64,000 nt of DNA from VXYK01 sp965221585 (GTDB taxonomy: Bacteria > Actinomycetota > Acidimicrobiia > Acidimicrobiales > Aldehydirespiratoraceae). The DNA lies in assembly GCA_965221585.1 (NCBI GenBank), contig OZ244898.1, positions 1,736,001-1,800,000 of the forward strand, in the 5' to 3' direction. Both the position numbers and the translations under genes were made by a program. Below, piece by piece: positions 1-8,653 of this stretch. Under the pieces are notes generated by a model. That model was given only the letters and a program-made list of their open reading frames with translations, searched no databases and was not told where the DNA came from. Position 1 is the stretch's first letter; every line of letters starts with the position of its first letter.

Positions 1-819
1 AGTTGGGCAACGCCGGTTCACGCCGTTCCCCTGCGGGTGCTGGTCGGCGCCAGCGGCGGTGCCTGCGCGGTGGCGATGCTCCACAATCCCGAGCCGCATG
101 AGCCGATGCCGTTCTCGCGGGTGCTGCTCAAGGTCCTGCTGCGGCGGATGCGTGGTGTGGTGGTCCACAGCGAGACGGTCGCCGACCGGGTGCGGGAGCT
201 CACCGGAGTCACCTCGGTGGAGGTCACGGCCCATCCGCCCAACTTGAGGGTCGGCCACGCTCCATTGCCCCCGACGCCGCCGCTCCGCTTGCTCATGCTG
301 GGGTTCGTGCGCCCCTACAAGGGTGTCGATCTGGCTTTCGACGCGGTCGCTCTCGGCGTTGGTCGCGGGGCCGAGTTCGAGCTGACGGTCGCTGGGGATT
401 TCTGGGAGCCTCCGGAACCTCTGTTCGCGGAGCTCTCGGCCCGGGGGCTCAACAATGTGGTGACTCTGCGGCCCGGCTACGTCCCTGACGATGACTTGGA
501 CGAGATGCTCGCCGCTCATCACCTGTTGATCGCCCCCTATCGATCGGCGACCGTGTCGGGCCTCGTTCCCTTGGCCTTCTCGGCTGGTCGCCCCGTGGTC
601 GCGACCCCCGTCGGTGGGCTCCCCGAGGCGGTTGTCGACGGGGTCAACGGCACCGTCTCTGCAGCGGTGGACGCCGAGTCGTTCCTGGACGCCATCGAGA
701 GGGCGGCCGCTGATCTCGACGCGCTCGCCAGCAATGCCACCGAATATGCGGGCGACTGGCTAGACGTGGCGCAAGCCCTGCTCACGGCCGCCGGACAGGA
801 CCCTGAAGCACAGGGTTGA
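1..819 (+). CDS. Glycosyltransferase family 4-like, C-terminal part (5' end outside window)
   Basis: The reading frame is open from the first base, so the gene begins upstream. The visible 272 residues are the end of a GT-B fold family 4 glycosyltransferase. The acceptor domain remnant contains HNPEPHEP and a VVVHS strand. It is followed by the nucleotide-sugar domain, with GFVRPYKGVD (the usual G-x-x-x-x-x-KG motif) and a late LAFSAGRPVVATPVGGLPE segment, the site that binds the donor sugar phosphate in this family. It probably transfers a sugar in glycolipid or exopolysaccharide assembly. Substrate cannot be told. It is convergent with the membrane glycosyltransferase that ends 10 bases downstream. 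Confidence 0.85.
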   Translation, partial: SWATPVHAVPLRVLVGASGGACAVAMLHNPEPHEPMPFSRVLLKVLLRRMRGVVVHSETVADRVRELTGVTSVEVTAHPPNLRVGHAPLPPTPPLRLLMLGFVRPYKGVDLAFDAVALGVGRGAEFELTVAGDFWEPPEPLFAELSARGLNNVVTLRPGYVPDDDLDEMLAAHHLLIAPYRSATVSGLVPLAFSAGRPVVATPVGGLPEAVVDGVNGTVSAAVDAESFLDAIERAAADLDALASNATEYAGDWLDVAQALLTAAGQDPEAQG

Positions 820-828
820 CCGGTTTGG

Positions 829-2286
829 TCAGCCGCTCAAGACCAACACGCTGAGGCGCCCCAGCTCAAACTCCTCAGCAACGCCCGTGACGGTGGGCTC
901 ACCGAGACGCACCGAGTAGCTGGAGTCGACAAGCACGATGTCGGTGTCGTCGGCACTCACGGGATCGTCGCCGGGCGCCAGGTTCCATCCCGAGAGGTAG
1001 TGCGACGCAATATGCAGCGGTCCGAACAGTTCGATGCGGGTGTCGGAGTCGAAGCCGCGTTCGTCGAGCTCTGACTCGAGCGCGGCGTAGTCCTGTGGTT
1101 CCAGCGTTGCCAGTCGCAGCAACGAGACCGCCCCGGCGACCACCAGCACAGCCACACTGGCCACACCCACGACGCGCCAGAACCTCGGTACCGCGCCGAA
1201 CACCGAGGTCACCCCCGCCGCCAGCAGGAGCACGAGAGGGGGCCATACGACGAAACGGTAATGACGTATCTCCACCGGAAGGAGCGACAGGCACAGGTAG
1301 ATTCCCGCGACCGCCAACAGGCAGAAGACGACAGGCCGGCGTCTTCGGGGATCAGCGAACGCCAGGCAGATCAACCCCACCGTCGCTGCCACCAGCCAGG
1401 GTCCCTCCGCGTCGAAGTGGTACCAGAGCTCGGTGTACCAGGGGGGATGCAGTGTCGACTCCCCCCGTACGAACACCAGGTGACCGGCTTCGGCATGGTC
1501 TCGTTGAAACTCGATCATCGACGAGATTGCATCGTCGGCGTCACGCCCGAACGGCGCATAGGTCACCAGGAAGGTGGCGACCGAGACCACACCGGCCACC
1601 AACAGGCGGGTGACTATTCGCAGTCGATGAACGGCGAGCAGGAACACCACTATCGGGGCAGCGACGAAGACTCCGGAGAGTTTCGATCCGGTGGCCAATC
1701 CGATCGCGATCCCGAGTCCGATCGCGTCGGGCCATCCGACGCGTCGGCTGAGACGCCACCCGAACCACAATGCCAGCAGCATGAACATCGCCGTGACCGG
1801 CTCAAGGTAGGCGAAGCGTTCCAGTCGATCGCCCGGTGTGCCCGCTTCGATCGAGCCGATGGAGCGGGGCAGGGCCACCCACAATGCGGCCGCGACAACG
1901 CCTGTGACAGGACCCAGCATGGCGGTGCCCAAACGCCAGAGCACCAACGCGATCACCACCGACGCAAGCGCGGACACGACACGGGCGGCGGTGACTCCGT
2001 CCCCCGCCAGCACCTGCGCTGAACCGAACAGGTAGGGGACGAGCGGTGGGTGTCCAGCGGTGTCGCTCAGGTCACCGGCTAGGTAGTCGCGTCCGAGCGC
2101 TGCATAGATCGGTTCGTCGAAGAGGATTGTCGTGGTGCCGATCCGCCACAAGCCGGCCCACAACGCCACCAGGCCGATCACTATGCCGGTCCACAGGGAG
2201 TTGCGGCTCAGTTTCGCAGCTAGGCCGGGCTCGTCGAACCACCTGTCGTCAAGGCCCTTCAAGCGCGTGGCAATAGTTGCAATCAC
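829..2286 (-). CDS. GT39/ArnT-like polytopic membrane glycosyltransferase
   Basis: The 485-residue protein starts at GTG. It has about ten hydrophobic segments and the GT-C fold layout of dolichyl- or polyprenyl-phosphate sugar transferases. After the first membrane span comes the acidic loop DEPIYAALGRDYLAGD, whose Asp-Glu pair is the expected metal and catalytic site. A second loop carries TAGHPPLVPYLFG. The C-terminal 90 residues form a soluble extracytoplasmic domain. Known relatives move a sugar from a lipid carrier onto lipid or protein at the outer membrane face. Acceptor and donor are unknown here. It converges with the preceding glycosyltransferase. Confidence 0.8.
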   Translation of the reverse strand: MIATIATRLKGLDDRWFDEPGLAAKLSRNSLWTGIVIGLVALWAGLWRIGTTTILFDEPIYAALGRDYLAGDLSDTAGHPPLVPYLFGSAQVLAGDGVTAARVVSALASVVIALVLWRLGTAMLGPVTGVVAAALWVALPRSIGSIEAGTPGDRLERFAYLEPVTAMFMLLALWFGWRLSRRVGWPDAIGLGIAIGLATGSKLSGVFVAAPIVVFLLAVHRLRIVTRLLVAGVVSVATFLVTYAPFGRDADDAISSMIEFQRDHAEAGHLVFVRGESTLHPPWYTELWYHFDAEGPWLVAATVGLICLAFADPRRRRPVVFCLLAVAGIYLCLSLLPVEIRHYRFVVWPPLVLLLAAGVTSVFGAVPRFWRVVGVASVAVLVVAGAVSLLRLATLEPQDYAALESELDERGFDSDTRIELFGPLHIASHYLSGWNLAPGDDPVSADDTDIVLVDSSYSVRLGEPTVTGVAEEFELGRLSVLVLSG

Positions 2287-2358
2287 CCAACCATAGCTAC
2301 GATTCTCCTTGACTTGAAGCCACCGAACTCGGCTCCGGCACGCGCAGTGCCGGAGGGT

Positions 2359-3135
2359 TCAGCTCAGCGGCGGCACCCCCGTCAGGTTGACGTCGCAGAG
2401 CAGACCGCCGTCGATGGTGATGGCCTGGCCGGTTATCGCGGTCGACTCGTCAGACCCCAGGAACAGCACCAGATCGGCGATCTCCGAAGGCTGGATCGTG
2501 CGTCCGATGGCGTGCATCGCGGCGATCTCCTCCCGGGTGGTGAGACCGATCCCCAGCACCGATTCGAACATCGGAGTCTCCACCACCCCGGGACAGATGG
2601 CGTTGCAGCGGATGCCTAACCGGCCGTACTCCACGGCGGTCACCCGGGTGAGGTTGATCAGCCCTGCTTTGGCCGCGCAGTACGGCGCGTTGGCAGCGGA
2701 GGCGACCTGCCCGTATACCGAGGAGGTGTTGATGATCGAGCCGCTCCTGCGCTCGACCATGTGCGGCAGCGCTGCCTGCATTCCGTACAGCGGCGCGCTC
2801 AGCATCACCTTGATGCTGTCGTCCCAGCCGTCGAGGTCCAGATCAGCTACGTAGCCTCCGGTCGAGGTGGCTGCGTTGTTGAACAGCACGTCGATGCGTC
2901 CGTGGTCGGCCACGCAGCGGTCCACCGCGGCGCGCACCTGCTCAGGTTGCGACACGTCGCACTCGAGGAAGGTCACGCCCGGTCCGATGTCGTCTACCAG
3001 CGCCTCTCCCCGTTCGGTGTCGCGGTCCACCGCAATGACCTTCGCTCCCTCTTCGACGTATCGCTTCGTTGTCGCCCAGCCGATCCCACCGGCTCCGCCG
3101 GTGACCACCGCGGCCCGTCCGTCCATTCGTCCCAT
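2359..3135 (-). CDS. SDR family NAD(P)-dependent oxidoreductase
   Basis: This is a classical short-chain dehydrogenase of 258 residues. The cofactor motif TGGAGGIG lies at residues 12-19, NNAA near 87, Ser139 in NTSSV, and the catalytic Tyr152/Lys156 pair in YCAAK. The C-terminus ends in GQAITIDGGL, typical of the family. I chose the ATG at 3135 because an AAGGA ribosome site sits nine bases upstream. The frame is open for 30 more codons, but those residues do not resemble the family. It is divergent from a PhyH-type dioxygenase about 120 bp away, so the two may share regulation. Substrate unknown. Confidence 0.88.
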   Translation of the reverse strand: MGRMDGRAAVVTGGAGGIGWATTKRYVEEGAKVIAVDRDTERGEALVDDIGPGVTFLECDVSQPEQVRAAVDRCVADHGRIDVLFNNAATSTGGYVADLDLDGWDDSIKVMLSAPLYGMQAALPHMVERRSGSIINTSSVYGQVASAANAPYCAAKAGLINLTRVTAVEYGRLGIRCNAICPGVVETPMFESVLGIGLTTREEIAAMHAIGRTIQPSEIADLVLFLGSDESTAITGQAITIDGGLLCDVNLTGVPPLS

Positions 3136-3259
3136 GTGTCGATTCCTTCGTGCTCGGGGTCGGCCCGACACTAACGCCCTGTCCCATGGGGCAATAAGTC
3201 GACAGCCCCAACTGCAACCAGCCATGTGACCCCGGTTGTTTCAGGATAGACACGGGGTC

Positions 3260-4111
3260 ATGGGCGGCACGGCCTTCGACCTTCATCCGTGGAACCTTGA
3301 CTTCAGCTGGCGACCGGTGACTGCGTCTCCGTCCGCGCTCACCCCGGATCAGACCAGTGCCTTCAACGACCAGGGTTTCTTTGTGATCGAGGATCTTGTC
3401 GACCGCGACACTTTGGCCGAGGTTGTCGCTGAGATCGACACCATCGAGGCCGAGACTGAAGCGGGGTTGCGCTCCTTGGAGGGCGAGCGCTTGCTCATCG
3501 CCGAAGCGGGTGCCATCACCTTCACCCCCCATCTGGTTGCCCGCTCGAACCTGTTGTGCCGCTTCGCCGCTGATCCCCGTATAGGCGCTGTCTGTGTCGA
3601 TCTCATCGGGCCGGACGTCAACCTGTATTGGGACCAGGCCGTTTACAAGAAGCCGGAGAAACCCAGACGGTTCCCGTGGCATCAGGACAACGGCTACACC
3701 TATGTCGAGCCGCAGCAGTACCTCACAGTCTGGCTGGCCCTCAGCGACGCCACGGTCGACAACGGCTGCCCCTGGGTTGCTCCCGGGGTCCATCGCAACG
3801 GGACTCTGGCCCACAGCTACGTAGATCCGCTGGGCTTCGAGTGCTTCGAGCGGTTCGAAGGCGCCGAGCCGGCGCCGGTGCCCGCGGGCGGTGCTGTGGT
3901 GTTCTCCTCGCTGACGCCGCATCTGACCGGCCCCAACACGACTGACGGAGTACGCAAGTCCTACATCCTGCAATATGCCCCGCAGGGTGCGGAGATACTG
4001 ACCGGTGATCCTGCTTCGGGTCCACCGACCGGGCGCGTCCCCTGTGATGCTCCGCAGCGGCAGTTCCCGATCGCCCGTGGGGGCGCACCGGTCGTGCCAG
4101 AACCGATCTGA
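3260..4111 (+). CDS. Phytanoyl-CoA dioxygenase (PhyH) family protein
   Basis: This is a 283-residue Fe(II)/2-oxoglutarate dioxygenase. The facial triad is visible as HQD in FPWHQDNGYT, with the distal His in SSLTPHLTGPN and the 2-oxoglutarate-binding Arg in GVRKSY. A 2-oxoglutarate-dependent hydroxylation is expected, with unknown substrate; the family includes phytanoyl-CoA hydroxylase and many natural-product hydroxylases. The start is uncertain: ATG at 3260 is preferred over a TTG at 3236, and neither has a strong ribosome site. It is divergent from the SDR at 2359-3135 and is one of three unlike PhyH proteins in this window. Confidence 0.85.
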   Translation: MGGTAFDLHPWNLDFSWRPVTASPSALTPDQTSAFNDQGFFVIEDLVDRDTLAEVVAEIDTIEAETEAGLRSLEGERLLIAEAGAITFTPHLVARSNLLCRFAADPRIGAVCVDLIGPDVNLYWDQAVYKKPEKPRRFPWHQDNGYTYVEPQQYLTVWLALSDATVDNGCPWVAPGVHRNGTLAHSYVDPLGFECFERFEGAEPAPVPAGGAVVFSSLTPHLTGPNTTDGVRKSYILQYAPQGAEILTGDPASGPPTGRVPCDAPQRQFPIARGGAPVVPEPI

Positions 4112-4136
4112 TCGTCAGACCTCGTCGCTGGTGAAG

Positions 4137-4877
4137 CTAGTAGAGGCCCAGCAGGCGGCCCGACATGGCTATCACTGCTACTACTAGTACCGGGCGCACG
4201 ACACGTTCACCTCCCGCAACGGTGATGCGCGCTCCCACGAACGACCCGACGACCAATCCTGCCGCCAGCACTAAGGCGGGCAGCCAGTGAACATCGCCGT
4301 TGAGGATGAAGACCGGCAGTGCGAACACGGTGTAGACGAAGGTGACGATCACTTTGATGTGATTGGTCGTCACAATGTCGATCCCCGATCGGGTGAGAGC
4401 CACAATCAACATCAACCCGATTCCCGCCTGGATCGCTCCTCCGTAGATCCCGACCGCGAAGAACACGACCGTGGTGAGCCATGGGGACCACTGGGGCCGG
4501 TCCTGCAGCTTGTTGGGGTCGGGCTTGATCAACGACATAGCGAGTATCGGGATCATCACCAGGCCGAAGACACGTTCGAAATTCTCGTCGGTCAACTGGG
4601 AGATCAGTATTGAACCGACCAGCGCGCCGACAACCGTCGGCACGAGAATACGGCCGATACCAGTCCAGCCGGACACTCCCTGGCGACCGAAGGTGCCCGT
4701 TGCGCTGAGCGAACCCGCGAGCACCCCGACTCGGTTGGAGCCGTTGGCGGCGTTTCCGGGCACGTCGGCGAACACCAGCAGGGGAACTGTCAGCAGCGAT
4801 CCCCCACCGGCCATCGTGTTGATGATTCCTGCCAGGAAACCACCACCGAGGAGAAGCACGACATGGATGGCTTCCAT
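4137..4877 (-). CDS. Sulfite exporter TauE/SafE family membrane protein
   Basis: This 246-residue protein has seven or eight hydrophobic segments. The N-terminal signature GGGFLAGIINTMAGGGSLLT is diagnostic of the TauE/SafE (DUF81) family, and the second half repeats it in degenerate form (GGAIQAGIGLML). Characterised members export sulfite, sulfoacetate or related organic anions. No sulfonate gene lies nearby, so the substrate is open. The length matches the family. It starts at ATG 4877 and converges with the PhyH gene ending at 4111. Confidence 0.88.
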   Translation of the reverse strand: MEAIHVVLLLGGGFLAGIINTMAGGGSLLTVPLLVFADVPGNAANGSNRVGVLAGSLSATGTFGRQGVSGWTGIGRILVPTVVGALVGSILISQLTDENFERVFGLVMIPILAMSLIKPDPNKLQDRPQWSPWLTTVVFFAVGIYGGAIQAGIGLMLIVALTRSGIDIVTTNHIKVIVTFVYTVFALPVFILNGDVHWLPALVLAAGLVVGSFVGARITVAGGERVVRPVLVVAVIAMSGRLLGLY

Positions 4878-4939
4878 GCGCGCTACGTTACGCCCTGCTC
4901 AGCGGCCGGGCGACCAGGAGCCGAGCGCTCCGTCAACGA

Positions 4940-5833
4940 TCAGGGACTGAAGGGGCCTCGGTTCATCTGTTCGCGGATCGGGACCACCGTCGGGTTGGTC
5001 ATGAACCGGCGCTGCCAGTTGGCACCGTCAACGACGAGCGTGTGGCCGGAGATGAACCGGGCGTAGGGGCTGGCCAGGAAGGTCGCCGCCCAGCCGAACT
5101 CGCGGCGGGTGCCCACCCGCATGGCCGGTTGGAGCAGGTCCTTCTCTGGATCGGCCCGTTGCAGGTTGGCGGTGATGTCGGCGGTCATATCCTCGTGCGG
5201 GATCAGACCGGGCACCAGGCCGTTGACCTGTATCCCGTAGGGCCCCCATTCCACTGCGAGGCTCTCGACCATGTTCTTCACACCGGCTTTGGCGGCTGCT
5301 GAGTGGGCGAAACCGGGGCCTCCGGTCCAGGCGTAGCTCGCGCCAATGTTGATGATGCTCGCCGGGGTGCTGGCTGCGAGGTGCCGGCGGGCGAATTCGC
5401 GCGCGACGAAGAATGTCCCGTTGAGTGTGATGTCGACCACGGTGCGCCAGGCGTTGGGCGACATGTCCTCCGCCGGGACCGGGAAGTTCGCGGCCGCGTT
5501 GTTGACGCACACTGCGGGAAGCCCGAACGCGTCGGCGGCCGCATCGATCATCGCGGCGATCGATTCGGGGTCGCGGATGTCGCAGACGACTGTTTCGACC
5601 GGGGCACCGAGTTCTTCGATCGCAGCGCGGCCCGCATCGAGGTTCTCCTGTTTGCGGCTGGCGATGACGACGCTGGCTCCGAGACGGGCGAATTCCTGGG
5701 CGATTCCCTTGCCCAGACCGGTGCCGGCGCCGGTTACGAGCACGGCGGTGCCGTCGAAGGTGCCTTCCGGCAGTGCTGAAGCTCCCAGCGGGGGCGGCGC
5801 GGGCAGCCCTTGCGGTGCGTCTTCGTCGGCCAT
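4940..5833 (-). CDS. SDR oxidoreductase resembling 2,4-dienoyl-CoA reductase (DECR type)
   Basis: This is a 297-residue SDR with TGAGTGLG at residues 34-41 and NNAA near 111. The usual Tyr of the YxxxK motif is absent: position 178, four before Lys182, is Ser (HSAAAK). A Tyr is present instead at 167 in GASYAWTGGPGF. This is the arrangement in mitochondrial and bacterial 2,4-dienoyl-CoA reductases, so I infer NADPH-dependent reduction of a dienoyl-CoA during degradation of unsaturated fatty acids. The start ATG at 5833 overlaps the stop of the upstream enoyl-CoA hydratase by one base (TGATG), which implies translational coupling and supports an acyl-CoA role. Confidence 0.82.
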   Translation of the reverse strand: MADEDAPQGLPAPPPLGASALPEGTFDGTAVLVTGAGTGLGKGIAQEFARLGASVVIASRKQENLDAGRAAIEELGAPVETVVCDIRDPESIAAMIDAAADAFGLPAVCVNNAAANFPVPAEDMSPNAWRTVVDITLNGTFFVAREFARRHLAASTPASIINIGASYAWTGGPGFAHSAAAKAGVKNMVESLAVEWGPYGIQVNGLVPGLIPHEDMTADITANLQRADPEKDLLQPAMRVGTRREFGWAATFLASPYARFISGHTLVVDGANWQRRFMTNPTVVPIREQMNRGPFSP

Positions 5834-6612
5834 CACGATCCCCGGTAGTTGGGTTCGCGCTGTTCTGCGTGGGCGGCTTTGAACTCGGCGAAGTCTTCGG
5901 ACTTGTTGAGGAACGTCTGGTAGATCAGTTCGTCCTCCATCGAAGTGCGGATCTGGGGTCGGGCCAGGTGGCTGATCACTCGGCGGGCAAGCTTCACGGT
6001 CACGGCGGGCGAGGCTGCGATCTTCTCGGCCATCTCCGCGGCGGTGCTGTCGAGTTCGTCCGGCTTCACGACCCGGCTCACGATGCCGTGGGCGAGCGCC
6101 TCCTGCGCGTCGAGGACCCGCTGTGTCAGGACCATGTCGCTCACCAGGCCGTGCCCGCACATTTCGTAGAGCACTCCCATACCACCGGTATCGGGGATCA
6201 CGCCGTATTTTGCTTCGGGCAACATGAAGCGTGCCCCCTCGGCGGCGATGCGAATGTCGCACATCAGCGCCCGCTGGAAGGAACCGCCGATGGCCCAGCC
6301 CTGGATCGCCACGATGATCGGCGCTTCCAGTTCCCAGATCTTCTGGATCCCCTGGTGGCCCCGGGTCATCAGTTCGTGGTGGGTCATCTCGGTGACGTTG
6401 GTACCGATCGCGGCGACGTCGCGGCCTGAGGACCAGTTCTTGCCCTCGCCGCGCCAGATCACGACGCGCACCGAGGGGGTGGCTATGAGCTCGTCGAATA
6501 TCGCGAACAGGTGGGCGTCCATGTCGTCGTCGAACGCGTTGTGTTTGGCGGTGTTGTTGTTGGTGATGGTCGCCACCGGGCCATCGATTTCCAGGATCAG
6601 CTTTTTGGTCAC
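5833..6612 (-). CDS. Enoyl-CoA hydratase/isomerase family protein
   Basis: This 259-residue crotonase-fold protein starts at GTG. The first oxyanion-hole strand is in NWSSGRDVAAI and the second in GWAIGGSFQRALMCDIRIA. An acidic residue in MLPEAKYGVIPDTGGM lies where hydratases carry a catalytic Glu. The expected reaction is hydration or isomerisation of an enoyl-CoA in beta-oxidation. The exact chemistry is open, because the superfamily includes dehalogenases and carboxylases. The gene is co-transcribed with and precedes the DECR-like SDR, with a one-base overlap. Confidence 0.87.
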   Translation of the reverse strand: MTKKLILEIDGPVATITNNNTAKHNAFDDDMDAHLFAIFDELIATPSVRVVIWRGEGKNWSSGRDVAAIGTNVTEMTHHELMTRGHQGIQKIWELEAPIIVAIQGWAIGGSFQRALMCDIRIAAEGARFMLPEAKYGVIPDTGGMGVLYEMCGHGLVSDMVLTQRVLDAQEALAHGIVSRVVKPDELDSTAAEMAEKIAASPAVTVKLARRVISHLARPQIRTSMEDELIYQTFLNKSEDFAEFKAAHAEQREPNYRGS

Positions 6613-6753
6613 GTCCTGATTCTGTCGGATTGTCGGGCTCGGGGCACATTTGTCAGCCCTTGCGTGTCGGCCTTGCGTGCCGTCCCTGTGATGCTTCTGC
6701 CGATTGACTGCTGCCGATTGGATGGGGGCCGCTGAATTGGGGAGACTCCAGGA

Positions 6754-7572
6754 ATGAAGATCGATTCACTCGGCAACTGTCCGTCAACGCTGCTGCCCGA
6801 TCCGATGCGTGTCGATGGCGACTCGTTCAGGGGTTACATCGAAGCCACCGCGCAGGCGGGGTTCGACGAGCTGAGTCTGTGGGCTTTTCATCTGATGTTC
6901 GCGGGCCCGCAGGCGGTCAACGTGGTGCTCGACTCGGGCCTGTCGGTGAGATCGGTGGAAGCCGCCATCAGCTGGACCACCGGCCCGACCGACGCGGCTC
7001 GGGCCGAGGTCTCGGGTCTGGTCGAGACGGGTTCGCAGTTCGGTGCCGGCCTGGTCGGGGCCGCTTGTCTGGGGCCGATCGATGATCTGAGCGCAGCAGC
7101 CGACGGCTTGGCGATGCTGGCGGAGCAGGCCGCGACCGCCGACATGTCCATTGCCCTGGAGTTCCTGCCGTGGACAGGGGTACCGACTTTCGCCGCGGCC
7201 AACGACCTGGTGGTCGCCAGCGGCGCGGAGAACGCAACCATCCTGCTCGACGCCTGGCACTGGGTTCGCCAGCCGGGCGGCCCGGACCTCGACCTGCTCC
7301 GCTCGGTTCCAGGCCACCGAGTGTCGTACGTGCAGATGTGTGATCCGGGGCCGACTCCGGGCGACGACTTGGAGGCGGAGGCGATGACCGACCGCCGGCT
7401 CCCCGGGGCCGGCACGGTCGACTACGCCTCGATCTGGTCGGCGCTCGACGAAATAGGCTCGGATCCGTTCGTCGCCGCGGAAGTGTTCAACCCGGAGATG
7501 ACCGCCAGGGGCGCTGTTCAGATGGCAGCCGCTGTCCACGACGCCTGTTGGCTGCAGTTGCCTCAGCGATGA
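6754..7572 (+). CDS. Sugar phosphate isomerase/epimerase-like TIM-barrel protein
   Basis: This 272-residue protein has the AP-endonuclease family 2 (xylose-isomerase-like) TIM-barrel pattern. Metal-ligand strands are ALEFLPW (Glu), ILLDAWHWVR (Asp and His), VSYVQMCDPGP (Asp) and AAEVFNPEM (Glu), spaced as in sugar isomerases and epimerases. It probably acts on a sugar, inositol derivative or hydroxy acid. The ATG follows a GGAG at about ten bases. The stop codon overlaps the next start as ATGA, so it is coupled to the GST-like gene. It is divergent from the enoyl-CoA hydratase operon. Confidence 0.82.
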   Translation: MKIDSLGNCPSTLLPDPMRVDGDSFRGYIEATAQAGFDELSLWAFHLMFAGPQAVNVVLDSGLSVRSVEAAISWTTGPTDAARAEVSGLVETGSQFGAGLVGAACLGPIDDLSAAADGLAMLAEQAATADMSIALEFLPWTGVPTFAAANDLVVASGAENATILLDAWHWVRQPGGPDLDLLRSVPGHRVSYVQMCDPGPTPGDDLEAEAMTDRRLPGAGTVDYASIWSALDEIGSDPFVAAEVFNPEMTARGAVQMAAAVHDACWLQLPQR

Positions 7573-8612
7573 CCGACGATCGTCTGGTTCTCGCCGGCGG
7601 GTACGAGTCCCCCTACACGCGCAAGATGCGCGCCGTGCTGCGCTATCGGCACATCCCGTTCCGCTGGGTGTTGCGCGACTCCAAGTGGGACGACGTGGGT
7701 GAGGTTCCGGTGAGGATCATCCCGGTGATCGTCTTCCCCGACACCGAGGGTCGCAGTGATGAGGGCCACGGCGAGGCCATGGTCGACTCGTCACCGCAGA
7801 TCATGCGCCTCGAACGCGAGTACCGAGGCCGCAGTGTTGTGCCCGGCGATCCGGCGCTGGCGTTCATCGACGCTCTGATCGAGGACTTCGCCGACGAATG
7901 GCTCACCAAGGCCATGTACCACTACCGCTGGGCGTATGAGCCAGACATCGACAAGGCCGGGAAGCTGCTGCCGCTCGCACAGGATCTGCAGATGTCTGCG
8001 GAGCGGGCGGCGGCTTCCTACGAGTTCATCACCACCCGCCAGATCGGCCGGCGGGCCCTGGTCGGCTCGACCGACACCAACCAGCCGATCATCGAGGGCT
8101 CGTACCTGCGGGTGCTCGACATACTGCGGCGCGTGTTGGACGAACGCGACTTCCTGCTGGGGGAACGGCCCGGGCGCGGCGACTTCGCGCTCTTCGGTCA
8201 GCTCACCCCGATGGTGAGGTCAGACCCGACACCCACGGCTGTTGCGGTAGACCGGGCGCCCAAAGTCATCGTCTGGGTCGACCGTGTCGACGACCTGTCG
8301 TGGCTGTCGGTGCCGGACAACAGTGGCGAGGGTTGGCTTGAGATCGACGGGCTCGGTCCCTGCGTTGACCTGCTGCACGAGGTCGGACGCACGTATGCGC
8401 CGTTCATGCTGGCCAACGCCGCGGCGCTGACCAGCGGCGCCGATGAGGTCGTGTGCGAGATCGACGGGATGCCGTATCGCCAGGGTCCGTTCAAGTACCA
8501 GGGCAAGTGTCTCGTCTGGATCCGCGACGACTACAAGGCGCTTGCCTCAGCCGACCGTGCCCGTGTCGACACGATCCTCGACGGCACGGGCTGCGAGGCG
8601 TTGTTCGCCTAA
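7569..8612 (+). CDS. Glutathione S-transferase-like protein
   Basis: The 347-residue protein begins with a thioredoxin-like half (GGYESPYTRKMRAVLRYR). The SPYTRK segment occupies the active-site position of the GST N-terminal domain. A helical domain follows with LRRVLDERDFLLGERPGRGDFALFGQL, the conserved GST C-terminal N-capping and hydrophobic staple region. It is longer than canonical GSTs, which are near 210 residues, by an extra C-terminal domain. Actinobacteria mostly use mycothiol, so glutathione may not be the thiol. The start ATG at 7569 overlaps the preceding stop (ATGA). Confidence 0.75.
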   Translation: MTDDRLVLAGGYESPYTRKMRAVLRYRHIPFRWVLRDSKWDDVGEVPVRIIPVIVFPDTEGRSDEGHGEAMVDSSPQIMRLEREYRGRSVVPGDPALAFIDALIEDFADEWLTKAMYHYRWAYEPDIDKAGKLLPLAQDLQMSAERAAASYEFITTRQIGRRALVGSTDTNQPIIEGSYLRVLDILRRVLDERDFLLGERPGRGDFALFGQLTPMVRSDPTPTAVAVDRAPKVIVWVDRVDDLSWLSVPDNSGEGWLEIDGLGPCVDLLHEVGRTYAPFMLANAAALTSGADEVVCEIDGMPYRQGPFKYQGKCLVWIRDDYKALASADRARVDTILDGTGCEALFA

Positions 8613-8653
8613 CCACCGGGCCGAAGGCGGAACCTCTCGGAGGTGCAGCCCGC

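Noticed and set aside
4940..6649. One long minus-strand frame suggesting an SDR with a 270-residue N-terminal extension
   Set aside because: The extension is an out-of-frame reading of the enoyl-CoA hydratase gene. The SDR starts at ATG 5833.
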